DNA of 64,000 bases from Mytilinidion resinicola (Eukaryota > Ascomycota > Dothideomycetes > Mytilinidiales > Mytilinidiaceae), in contig NW_022985438.1 of NCBI RefSeq assembly GCF_010093595.1, positions 2,538,786 through 2,602,785 on the forward strand. The letters run 5' to 3'. Below are positions 45,634-56,230 of this stretch, one piece after another. The notes under the pieces were generated by a model. That model saw only the letters and a list, made by a program, of their open reading frames with translations. It ran no database searches and was not told where the DNA came from. How positions within the stretch are numbered: the stretch's first letter is position 1; every line of letters starts with the position of its first letter. Both the position numbers and the translations under genes were made by a program.

Positions 45634-47468
45634 CTAGAGCTTGGCGCTGGCGTGCAGCGTCGATGTTGTGCGCTCCGCGGCGCGGAGGGCGGCGTCGATG
45701 ACGGACATGGCTTGGTAGAGTCTGCGCTCTTGCAGTTTTGGCGCGACGACTTGGATGCAGAGGGCGGTGTTGAGGTAGACGGAGCGGTCGACTTTGGTCC
45801 CTGGGGTGGGCTGTTAGAATAGCATATAGATAGGTTTTTTTGGGTTNNNNNNNNNNNNNNNNNNNNNNNNNGGGCAGAAGGTAGGACATACAAAGCTCCC
45901 GATTGACCTTATCCCACGATCCGAGCGGTTTCGTGTCTGGCATCTCGCCTTCCATATCCCGCTTCTCGAACGCGCGACCGGGAACTACGCCAGCGGGGTA
46001 GTCTAGCAGCACGAAGGAGCTGGTGTAGCTGACCCCGTTCCAGCGATCGATTGGCGGCACGGGATGGGGAGCCACGGGACACACGAATGCGTCGATCGGT
46101 CCCTTTTCGTCTCTCCAGATCTTTAAGAAGGCGTTCTCGAGCTCGACTTTCTTCGCATGCAGCGCTTGCAGCTTCTCGATTGTCTTGGGCGCTTTCCGGG
46201 CGAGGCGGCCAGCGAGCCAGGGGGAGAGGGGCTCGTTGGTTGCTTCGACGAGGTCGAAGATGTGGTTGCCGCCGTCTGTGCCCATGAGGGCGTTGGCGAG
46301 GGACTGGCATTGGCAGAAGAGGGGCGCGATGTCAATTTCCACGACCTCGATCCCCGAGGCACGCAGAGCGGAGGCCGTTTCGTCCATCAGCCGCTGGATA
46401 GGGGGTAGCGGGTCTATCAATCCGTCACGGCGAACGACCCCAATCCGCGGACGTTTCGAGGAGAGTGTTGAGAGAGATAACCATAGGCTGGGCGTGACGT
46501 CTGGATCGACCTCCCACGGTTTCTGGTCGGATACGGTGGAGAAGAATAGTTCAAGATCTCGCATCGTATGTGCGATTGGGCCCGCACTCGCGGGAATTGT
46601 GAGCTTCCCGTGGCCTGGCAGCGTGCCACTCTCTTGCCCTGAGAACGGGATCCGCTGCCAGGAGGGCTTGATGCCATACAGGCCATTGCACATGGCCGGT
46701 ATGCGTATGCTACCGCCTACATCGGTCCCGACGCCTAGCACGCTTCCACGCATGGCAATTAGTGCGCCTTCGCCGCCGCTGCTACCGCCGGGTGTGACGG
46801 CGGTGTTGGATGGGTTTATTGTCCGCCCGAAGATGTTGTTGTGAGAATCTAGTGCCATGAGAGTTTGCGGGACATTTGTTTTGCAGTATAGCACCGCACC
46901 CGCGTTGAGCAAGACATCTACGAGGGTGGAGGCTGTGGTGGCAGGCTTAAAGGCGAGGATTGCGAGACCAACTGTGGCATCGTAGCCCGGTATCTTAAAG
47001 GTGTCTTTCAGGGAGATGGGGAGGCCGTGAAGAGGGCCCACGGGAGGGTTACCGGCGGCGAGATGGGCGTCAAGATGGGCGGCTCGGGCGAGAGCTTCGT
47101 CGAATAGGATCTCAGTGAGACAATTGGTGAGTTGCTGGGCTATCGCTGCTCTCTACTTGACGAGTAAGTGCATGTTTGAAGGTAGACTCAAGTCCAAATT
47201 CTCGTACCTTGCAGAATGCCCTCACGACGTCGACACTTTTCAGCTTCCCCTTTGCTAGACTATCAACGAGAGCAGTGGCGTCATATTTCTCTGTTATCTC
47301 AAGGTCCTGAGCATCCAGTATACCGCATTTACGCGGGACATCGAGGTAGTTTGTCAGTGCTGGGGATGGCGAGTACTTCAGGAGCCATTCCTTGGGTATT
47401 CTCAAGTATTGTTGGTCTTTTTTCTGCCAGGCAACGAGCTGCCACTTTTCTGGCGTTGCGAGTGCCAT
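45634..47468 (-). CDS. amidase (acetamidase-like, amidase signature family)
   Basis: Three exons: 47468..47208, 47152..45892 and 45800..45634; 562 aa. Introns: 55 bases (GTACGA..AAGTAG) and one of about 91 bases (GTATGT..CCCCAG) that contains a 25-N gap. The Ser-cisSer-Lys triad is visible: Lys136 (ISLKDTF), Ser211 (GGSSGGEGAL) and Ser235 (GTDVGGSIRIPA). The spacing is identical to that of mammalian fatty-acid amide hydrolase. The enzyme hydrolyses a carboxamide to acid plus ammonia; fungal relatives include acetamidase (amdS) and GmdA, so use of amides as nitrogen source is likely. The exact substrate is unknown. The start at 47468 (MALATPEKWQ) is family-like; an upstream in-frame ATG lies at 47495. 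Confidence 0.92.
45847..45871. other. assembly gap (25 N)
   Basis: Gap inside the last intron of the amidase gene; coding sequence appears unaffected. Confidence 0.97.
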
Positions 47469-47774
47469 TGTTGAGTGTGAGGAGACATGGCGCACGGAAT
47501 GTTTATGGTGATGTTTGACGAAGCTCGATTCGAAGAAGTGGGGATGCCGAGGTTCGTTTTGGTCACGGGCTTCGAGGGGAATGGTCTGCCTATTATGGAC
47601 TTATAACTCGCTGATATTTTTGACTATCGGGGCTGAAGATTTTTATGGAATCGTAACGGTATATGCCCAGATTACCTCCCTTAATGCTGCATCAGGAAAT
47701 ACAGTATCCAACATTCTGCCCATACGAAATATGCTTAACCCGATTCAGTCGTCATTCCCTCTTTTTTCAATGAT

Positions 47775-49408
47775 TCAGAGAACCGTTGCGGCCGCAATTG
47801 GATCCATTCTCAGTAGCTCCAATTCAAACTCCTCTAGTTTGTCCTCGAACATCATCCTGCCTTGAAATGCCGGGTTTTCCCCTTGGTAAACCCATCGCAC
47901 ACCCCTACCATCAAATCCAGTTGGAATGGCATTACCGCTGTACTGATCCCCCTTATCCCAAGCCCAACTTGAAAGGGAGCCCGGGGTGTAAGGTCCTTGA
48001 TCATCATAGCCTTTCCCTTCCATCAGCAATCGAGCACGAACTGATACATGCATCCTTTCATGCGTCCACTCCAAAGGCTCGGACGTCTCCTTTCCAGTGA
48101 TGTAATTCATGCGAGTGTACATTCCCGGTTTACGAGGCTCGCGACCTCCAAGTGAGGTTGGGAACGTGCAGGAGTCGTAGATCTTACCAAGACTCCAGCC
48201 CCGCGCAAGAGGCGGTTGTCGCGAAGAGTTGTATTTCTGGTTCATGAAATGCTGTTCTCGAATATAGTTTGGATTGAAATCGATCCAGTGCCTTAGGTTC
48301 GACATCATCCACGCCAAAGTAATGTCTGCCATCCCTGTATCGTCGTAGCTACCGCCCACGTTGGAATGAACCCCAGGAAACCAGACTTGCTTGATGTTTG
48401 TCGTGCAGTGCGCTGGCTTCTCCCAAAGGGTTGGGGTATACGATGCGCGCTGTTCGTCCAATGCCATAGCGTGGAAGGCGTTTTTGACATGATTGTCTAG
48501 CGAGGTGTCGAAGAATCTGTACTCGTGCAAGAAGTCCGGGAGGCCGACTTTCTGGAGTAGAGGCGTTGTAGGAATTCCCAAAGCTCCAACGGTGTCCCAA
48601 ACTCCAATCGCCTGGATATCTACTTCGCGGGTCATGCCTCGCTATGATATATAAGTCAGTTTGAGCTCATTGTCGAATAGTAGACCTCAAACCTTAAGGA
48701 GCTCGTTCCTATAGCTCCAAAGATATCCTTTGATGTCTTCGGGCGGCGCAGCTATGTTGAAGTCCGGTATTGCATGCAAGATGGATGGCTTATAACCTTT
48801 CACGCCAGCATTCTCCCAGTCCTTGAAGATGAGGTAGAACCACGGCTGGGGATGGTCATTAGTACTATCAAAGCATTTGTGGAACAAGAGCCTACCATTC
48901 CCGCCTTTTCCAGCAACCCCATACCGCCAATCAAACCGCCTATGCTTCGGGCAGTGAAAGCCCCCCGGGAAAATCCTATCAGAAAGATGGAATCCCCCGG
49001 AGTGTAATTGTTCGCAAGAAAGCCATATGCTTCGCGAATGTGCTCTCCTATACCTTCGCCGGTGCCACCTCCATACAGACGTTCTAAGTAAGTACTACCA
49101 TTTCCAACTCCAGATTGGTAGTAGACGATCTGCGGGTGGTGATTCCGATCTTCAGGCAAAATCGCTCTGCATATCCGGGTGACGTTTGACGGTGTTTGCA
49201 AGTGGCCGGGACCATCGAAGACGGATCCCTTGACCCAACCCTTGTCGCTGTCCTGAGATATATTAGAAGGTAACTGCTAAGTTATGTGGTAGTCCGCACC
49301 ATCCACGTCCCTGTCAAAATCAGCTCGTGATTGCATGGATCCGCATTGCAACATACCATCACAACACGCAATGAGCTTCTTTGGCGACCTTATCTTAGGC
49401 ACCGCCAT
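47775..49408 (-). CDS. DUF2235 alpha/beta-hydrolase (Tle1-like)
   Basis: Five exons: 49408..49357, 49310..49300, 49252..48896, 48845..48693 and 48641..47775; 479 aa. Exon 2 is only 11 bases and supplies the conserved GTWM after ACCDG. The introns around it are 46 and 47 bases. Motifs: KKLIACCDGTWM, IVYYQSGVGNG, the nucleophile elbow LIGFSRGAFTARS (Ser116), IQAIGVWDTVGALG and VWFPGVHSNVGGSYDD (catalytic Asp/His region). DUF2235 is the domain of bacterial Tle1 phospholipase effectors; fungal members are common and mostly unstudied. Inferred role: intracellular lipase or esterase. It lies just downstream of the amidase gene on the same strand, which seems incidental. Confidence 0.9.
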
Positions 49409-50426
49409 TCTCGAGACAGAGGGCGTACTACTTCGAAATCTGATGGGCTGGTTTGGGCCTGATGGGTTGCCACGGAGTAATCTCGAAAAGCGAGAACGAT
49501 GACAATGGACCAACTCTAGACGACAAAAAGCAGGAAGACAAGAGGACGGTGGAAGAAAATTTCGACAAATGATCATTAAATACTCTGTAGGTTTTCAAGC
49601 AGGCTGATGAGAGACAAGGCGAGTAATATAAGCGCTAGTGTGAGGTCAGACAGAGTCCTGGCACACAAACTGATGTTATGAAAGGAATAGGGCTGGTCAC
49701 AAGGTGTAGATGGGCGTAAAGCGAGGAGGCACCTAGTCTTTTGAGGTGGGACAGACGGTGAAGGTAAGCTGAACGAACACGGCGATCAGGCATTCTCCGA
49801 AAATGGGTGCTGCGCCTCATGTTGCTTCTTGAAAGGCACTACTCCGACTGATTGGCGAAACGGCAACGCCATCCGGGGGCTGATGATAGACGCATGCATC
49901 CGTGCCCGTGTTGAGAACTTAGTGGTTGGCGGTCTCGCTACATGGCGTTCAGCTGAAGTGGGGCCGGGTTTTCTCTATTGAGGCGTGAATTTATTGGTTC
50001 GGCTGGGTAGATGCCGAGTCAGTGCATGTCACTGGAAGAAGTCAAGACATCGCGTCCACGATTGCATAGATGGGAAGCCCAAGGTGCCAAGTTCATTGAC
50101 TGCTTTGCTGTGGAAGAGCGTAAATGACTCCCAGAGTGATGTTCTGCCAACTTGTCAACACAAAACTCGAGCGAGTTTTCGAATTGGGAGCTTTAGGGGA
50201 TGAATCTCGTAACTTTTGCACAGTATTGGAGAGCCCGAGACACTCCCTGTATACAAGCCTCCACATGTTGGTGAGATGTGGTGGATGTGATCTCGTGAAT
50301 TGGAGAAGTCTAAAGTTTTGTCTGTGCCTCTATTCGAAGGCCGAAGTTCCCCTGAAGACAATCGCGAGAAGCAATAGGCATTATTAACCGAGCGTAGAAC
50401 AAAGTATGTTGTACAGTGCCTTGCCA

Positions 50427-50633
50427 TACAGCATCTTCCTGCGTCCGGTGACTTAGCGCGGAAATCAAACCACAAAATTACGGTTTAAGGTACCAATTCC
50501 GAACGCCTTTAGGGGGAATAACAGCTCCCTAGCCAATGAGTCTTTAAGCCACCTCTTAATAGCCCAGAAAGGGAGGTTTACAGGGGTCGACTCAGTTTCC
50601 GCGCTAGGTCACCGGACGCAGGAAGATGCTGTA
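50427..50633. repeat. 38-bp inverted repeat with 131-bp spacer
   Basis: Left arm 50427-50464 (starts TACAGCATCTTCCTGCGTCC) is the reverse complement of right arm 50596-50633 with a single mismatch (a transition) by hand count. The arms end in TTTCC/GGAAA next to the spacer. It could be a MITE-like foldback element or two facing repeat copies. Confidence 0.75.
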
Positions 50634-50639
50634 GGTATC

Positions 50640-50872
50640 CGTACATCTTCCTGCCACGGTCTGTGGGGCTCCAACGAACAAAGGTCCTAATAGAAACCGA
50701 GGGCAGCGGATACACTCCCAATCTGCCACGCTGGACGTGAACAAAGTGGCACACTCATACAGCATTATGTCTGGTGTGTACAGTACCTTGCCTAAGACAT
50801 CTGTACGCATTCCTGCCACTGTCTGTGGAGCTTCAACGTACTAACAGAAGCCGTCGACAGTGGGTACACTTC
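50640..50872 (+). repeat. diverged direct repeat pair
   Basis: A unit of about 75 bases near 50640-50716 (GTACATCTTCCTGCCACGGTCTGTGGGGCTCCAACG...) recurs near 50800-50872 (GTACGCATTCCTGCCACTGTCTGTGGAGCTTCAACG...). Many of the differences are transitions. A related fragment (CTGCCACTGCTTGAGGTGCTTC) lies near 51041. Confidence 0.6.
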
Positions 50873-50876
50873 TGAT

Positions 50877-51033
50877 CTGCGCACACCCTGTTGACGCTGT
50901 CTGAGGTAGCCTTGCAGGTTTACTAGTTGTCCAAAATGCCGGACTTCTTTCTTATTTGGAATGCTGAAAATGCTACGAGGCTCCTTATGCAGCGGTGACT
51001 GAGTGTACGGATTTCTATGTCGAGGCATTGTAC
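50877..51033 (+). repeat. dispersed repeat copy B
   Basis: Starts CTGCGCACACCCTGTTGACG, continues into the sequence shared with copy A (from 50909), and ends GAGGCATTGTAC. It shares its first 32 bases with copy C, so the unit is longer than the part seen at copy A. Confidence 0.82.
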
Positions 51034-51216
51034 ACTTATCTGCCACTGCTTGAGGTGCTTCAATAAGTTTCCACATAGTCCAAGACAAGGAGCATTTATC
51101 TCGTTTATTTTTCTGAAAATGAATTAAGGCACCCTAAGCAATGGTATACATGCGCACACCCATGGCGGTGGCTTGTTCTAGGAATTAGAGTGTCACTTTT
51201 TTCGTGCCCCGCGTGT

Positions 51217-51373
51217 CTGCGTACGCCCTGTTGACGCTGTCTGGGGTGGCCTCGCGAGTTTACTAGTTATCCAAAATGCCGAACTTTTCTCTTATTTGGA
51301 ATACTGAAAATGCTATGAAGCTCCTCACGCAGCGGTAAACGAGTGTACGGATTTCTATAACAAGGCATTGTAC
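51217..51373 (+). repeat. dispersed repeat copy C
   Basis: Starts CTGCGTACGCCCTGTTGACG and ends CAAGGCATTGTAC, 157 bases like copy B. Against copy A it is richer in A and T, with most changes C-to-T or G-to-A. Confidence 0.82.
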
Positions 51374-52393
51374 ATACAGGCATGCAAATTAATTCCTCTG
51401 GGTTAAGCCCACGCCTCCTTTCCTCGGAAGTCTACAGCTAATCGTCTTGCCGTGACGTCTCTAGTGGAAAAGGAGGGAAAAGAAGATATAGAGAAGAGTT
51501 GATAGAGGGCTTGAGGAGTACCTAGTCCATAGTTTTTGTTTATTGTGATCTGAGCAAAAAAAGAGCAGGAAAAAGGCAGAATTAGCAGGAAAACAGGACG
51601 CAAAAACGGAGCTAAAGGACAAAGAGCCCATGCCATGTATACGGGCAATGAGGTTCCATGAAAGAACGATCTCCAGCCGCCTTGTATAGCCGACTCCGTT
51701 TTGCCCCGCACCTCCGTTTCTGCGATCCAAATGTTCTCCATGCCCCCGTTCCATATCCCGCTAAAGCATATATCAAGCCAAAAAGCCCATGCAGACCGAC
51801 CGCTCTGGTTTCCCGACCTACGCCCCACCTGGTTCCTGTCCACCGAACCGCCGCTAAACGCTATGCCATGCGGCCATCCCATATGTCGCTGCATTGCAGA
51901 CAAGTGCAAGCAAAAAGAGGAAAAACAAGAACCGAAGCAGGCTGAATGTGAAAGGGAGAGGAGTCGGAGAGCCAATTTGGAGAACTCAGAAAGGATAAAA
52001 ATCATCGAAGCAAGAAAGAACAAGTACAGCAAGAAAGAGAGATCTTCCAACTAGACCACCCGAGCAAATCCCAGCACCCTGACCTGTGCTTTTCTCCCAC
52101 GCTTTTATATCGATCCTCCAGTGAACACCGCCCGCCGAATGTGAGGTATCAAACTCCCGGCCTGTTTGTCTCCAGTCTATGCACCACCCCCACCGGTTCC
52201 GTTTCCATGCTCCTTTGCCTGCAGATTTTGCGAAGATGTGTGTTGTCCAATCTGAAGAAACTCCGAACCTTCAAGAAATCAAAGACCCCAAACCCACTCC
52301 ATCGCTGAGTTCATAGATTATTTCCACCGCCCAATGAAATCACTTGGCCCGACATGTGAAAATCCTGAGAAGGAAAGCTTCCGATAAATGCAT

Positions 52394-54475
52394 TTATGCG
52401 GGAGACTTGTTAGCCGGGTTGTTGGGGTTACGTCGATCATCGTTCATTGAGAGGCCACCGAGGCCGGTCGAGAGGAAAGAAAAGGGATCGTTGTGACCTC
52501 CGTCGTTGAACCCACCATTGGAGAAACCAGCACCAGCAGAAGCAGGCGCCTGGCCAGCAGAGGTGAACGCCGCTTCGGCAGCACGGCTATCGAAGGGAGT
52601 ACCCCCGTGCATGCCGCCGTTCGGTGCATACTGTGCTCCCATTGGGGGGTAGGGGCTAGCAGCTCCAATTCCGGAAGGCAGAGCGTAGGTGCTTGGTGGG
52701 CCACCGAACTGCTGGCCAGGGAATCCGCCACCAGAGCCGAAACCAGCGGCCGCAAAAGGACCAGGGCCAGGAGTACCGGCCATTGAGGGAGGGCCCATAC
52801 CAAAGCTCGAAGGAGTGTCCATAGGAGAAGTGAAGCCCGAGTCAGCTGGAATCGCAGCGTTAGTGCGGCTAGCACCACAGCGGAGACAGCTGACGTTCTT
52901 CGCAAAGTTATGATATCCACAGCCGTCCGAGCCGCACTTCCAGTCACCAGCGCGGAATGGGACGACACCCGACGTGCCACCACGACCCATGTGGCCCATG
53001 CCGTGGCCATGACCCATGTGATGAGCAGGAGGGCCCATCATAGAAGGATGTCCATATCCGTACGGGTAGCCCATTGGGTCTCCTTGAGGAGCACCCGACA
53101 TAGCTGGGAAGGAGCAACGGAAGCATGCGGTGCGACGCTGGAAATTGGAGAACCCGCATGACGGGCAAGTCCAGTCTCCAGGACGCGGGCGGTTCTTGCT
53201 TGGCGGGAAGGGGGTGAGGATATCGGCAGCGCGGTCGAGGACGCGGCTGGAGGAGGGAGACACCTCAATGGCCTTCTCGTTGAGGGCGCGTCCGTTCATG
53301 CACAAACTCTCGGCAGCCTGCAGAACAGTTAGCAAACGTGACGTCACGGGTGGAGGGGCATAGTGTTTGGCCGAAAATTCCAGCATCAACATAAACAATG
53401 GGCAACATACCTCTTCGTGTGAAGAGAAGACTGCGAAACCGGAGCCAGTGGGCTTGTGTTGATCGGGAGTGCGGAGAGTCCAGAAAGCAATGGGACGGCC
53501 GCCAAATTGGGTGAACCAGCTCTCGAGCTCGGACTGGGTGGTGTCGTGGGGCAGTCCACTCATGTGTAGAACCTTGCTACGCTCCGAGAGGAAAGCGCGG
53601 ACATCAGCTCGGGCGTCCATTGGCTTGGTAAGCACGTCTGGATGGTCCTGTGCTGGCTGAGACTTGCGGATCAAACCTCGAAGGACTCTAGCAAGAGTGA
53701 CAGCCTCTTCCATAGCACGCCTTGGTGAGGCAGGCGCTAGAGCTTGGAGGTGGAATGGCAGGTTGTGTTTGATGGGTGCCGATGACTGCACCGGCTCGAC
53801 CTCAAGGGCTGCACAGATGTTGGCCAAAGCGCTCGAGCCGAAGGGCAACGACTCGGGGTGGTGAGCCTGCCAACGCTGGTATTCGGTGCGTAGGTCGAAG
53901 GTGCGCGAATGTTGTAGATACGGCGGCAAAACTACGGCCTTGTCACGAGCTTCACGGGGCAACTGAACACGGAGATCCCATGAATCGAGCGTCACGAACG
54001 CAAACTCGAGGTTCTTCGGCGTGAGATGCTCTTGGGCGAACTGGTCAACACGATTGACGGCGTCTCGGAAGGACCCGGCATTGCGGACATGCTCCCATGT
54101 CAGGGTGGTCAAGCTCGCTGCGAAAAATTTGATGTTAGCCTTGGGGCTGATTTTGAGGGGCAGATTCACCGTCAACGGCGAAGAAGTTTGAGGGAACTTA
54201 CTGCACAATGGGGTAATGGGCGTGTTGACAGGTTTGACAAGGACTGATTCCCGATGGAGCTGTGACGTGGCGTCAGAACTAGATTGTTTATTTTGGGTAT
54301 CGTGGGTGACTCAACATACCTCTTCACAGCTCTTCGCGTCGAGCAGTATCCACCCGAGCTCAATAACCTCAGCCGAGTCTTTCGTAACATATACACCATG
54401 TTCATCACACGTTGTAGCAACGTGGATGACAACGTACCGATCCAGGCTCGGGGCTTGAGGGGACGAGGTTGCCAT
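52394..54475 (-). CDS. exonuclease-like/RRM/RanBP2 zinc-finger RNA-binding protein
   Basis: Four exons: 54475..54320, 54259..54202, 54117..53411 and 53317..52394; 614 aa. Residues about 12-190 look like a DEDD/ERI1-type 3'-5' exonuclease fold (YVVIHVATTCDEHGVYV, VIELGWILLDAKS, EFAFVTLDSWDLRVQL), but the first acidic pair (DxE) is not evident in VIHVATTCDE, so activity is doubtful. An RRM follows (about 225-330: KVLHMSGLPHDTTQSELESW). Two RanBP2-type zinc fingers come next: DWTCPSCGFSNFQRRTACFRC (about 353) and one near 431 (DWKCGSDGCGYHNF, then CLRC). Between and after them are Gly/Pro/Met/His-rich stretches. Fungal orthologues are sometimes called asparagine-rich protein (ARP). Likely binds RNA. 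Confidence 0.88.
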
Positions 54476-56230
54476 TGTTTCCAGAAACGTGGGGCTGGTA
54501 AGAGATAGGGTTTGTTGGGACGGACGCTAGTGAGGAAAGGTGCAGTTGTAATCGATGTCGCTGTGTCGTCAATACTTCTGACGGAAGGAACGGATGAGGG
54601 AGAGAAACGGGATGGGACGTCCAGGACTGGAAGAGCTAGAGGACTAGCTACAGCAGCAGTCAGCAAGGTGAAGGAGCCCAGAGCCCAGCAAATCAAACGC
54701 AAAGCAAAGAGGCTGGTGATGGCGAGGCAGGCAAGATGGCAGACCCGTGATGGGCGAGGTGAAGGAGGAGAGGTGAAGAAGTGAGGTGAGGACTCGAGTT
54801 AGCTTGCCCGGGTCGGAACGTCGACGCAGACCAACCGCCAAATTCGTTACAGGCATCCGGGACGAGCTAAATCGACAGCTTGCACCTTGGCTTCTTCCAG
54901 TTGGGCCCTGCGCGCATCAGCATCGCGCATCAGCATCGCGCAGGCCAGCACTCGAGACACGCCATGCATCTGGCAGCGTCTCTGTCAGTTCTGTCAGGAT
55001 GCCGCCGCCATGACCTCGCCGCCAGACGCGCTGCAGCTGGCTTTCTTGGGCGTTATGCGGCGGGCTGTACACACTGGACAGGGGCCGCGACCTTTGGCAG
55101 TGTTTTGCACGTCCCAGACTCTGAAACAAAAGCCCGCCGCCCATTGGAACCCGCACGCGGACGACTCGTGGTAACGGGACCACGGGTTCCGTGGCTCCTT
55201 GCCGTCCCACTCACCACGTCGTTGTGCCCGTGTGTTTATTGTTTGGCTGCGACCTCTGTCACCGTCGCCGTCACCTGCACTGGCACCTGTAGCGTTGGCC
55301 AGACGAGTGCTGCTGCTCGAGGCCGGCGCAGTGCTGGCATCCTGTCGGAGCAGCGCTTTGGCGGTGCACGATACAGGGTTCAAGGGGACAGATTGTGCAG
55401 CCCGAGGCGTGCCCGTTCAGCAATCAGTCACGACGTGCCGGACGGCGCAGCGCCTCTCGCTGAGACAGCTGGCAATGGCAGCGGGGTGCTGCGGACGTGG
55501 AGGATGCATGCAGAGCACGAGGTTGAGATTGAGATGGATTCCCTGATCGGCCGTTGGAAGAAATCCTATAAATATCCCGTTTCGGCGTGGTTGGCGCACG
55601 TTGTCGGCGTGTGGCTTGCAGCCCCTGGCGCCGCTGGCACCGCTGTGTCTCCGGCCATCCATCGTGACAAACCTACTGTATCCTCCAGTCTTGGCTCGAT
55701 GCCATGCTGGTGAAGTGCGTCGTGACTGGACTGGGCTCCATGCTGTCCAACAAAATGCCAGCCGTGAGCGACACGCTGCTGACAGCCCCGACATTCACCG
55801 TTGACCCCACTGGCCCTCGTGGATCGATGTGCACCAAGGCACCGGTTGCACCCTGAGCCGTCCAGCTGGCCGTGTGAATGCCCCTTTAAACCACAGCTGC
55901 GTCCTTGTCCGCCGCCGAACGCCATTGTCTCTGCCTGTCTCAGTCCCGCAATCTCCCCCGACTCGCTGCCCTTGCCGTGCGTCAAAGGAAGACCCAGGTT
56001 CATTCTTTGTTCCGCTCCAGAAACAAGACAGTCGCGCGCTACGCCGTGCCACGGCTCCACCTGCATGGCTCGGCGCTCGCATCTTTCACCCCGCGAGCGC
56101 GACCGCGAAGGGTAAGCCTCCTTGCTTGCCACACCCCTCAAAGCTGCCCGTTGCTGCATGCCTCCCCGTCCATTCACTGTGTCTGTACGCAGCTAACACG
56201 AACCCCCCGCCCAGCACCCTCGTCCGCATC
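54476..56230. other. shared upstream region of divergent genes
   Basis: 1.75 kb between the starts of the RanBP2-finger gene and the F-box gene. It is GC-rich with several long chance frames on both strands (for example 54880-55713 plus), none protein-like. A CT-rich leader precedes 56231. Confidence 0.45.

Larger units (their letters stand above)
49409..52393. other. 3-kb gene-free, repeat-rich region
   Basis: No gene supported. It holds an inverted repeat (50427-50633), degenerate direct repeats (50640-50872) and repeat copies B and C. A 215-codon frame on the minus strand at 51403-52050 has no protein-like pattern and overlaps another frame, so it is taken as chance. Confidence 0.5.

Noticed and set aside
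45634..49408. Amidase and DUF2235 genes as a functional cluster
   Set aside because: They are only adjacent on one strand; no shared pathway or shared promoter evidence is visible.
51403..52050. 215-codon open frame on the minus strand
   Set aside because: Sequence is Phe/Ser/Leu-rich without protein-like pattern, overlaps a plus-strand frame, and lies in a repeat-rich region.
54880..55713. 277-codon open frame upstream of the F-box gene
   Set aside because: Several overlapping frames of similar length on both strands and no family resemblance; better explained as GC-rich promoter/leader DNA.
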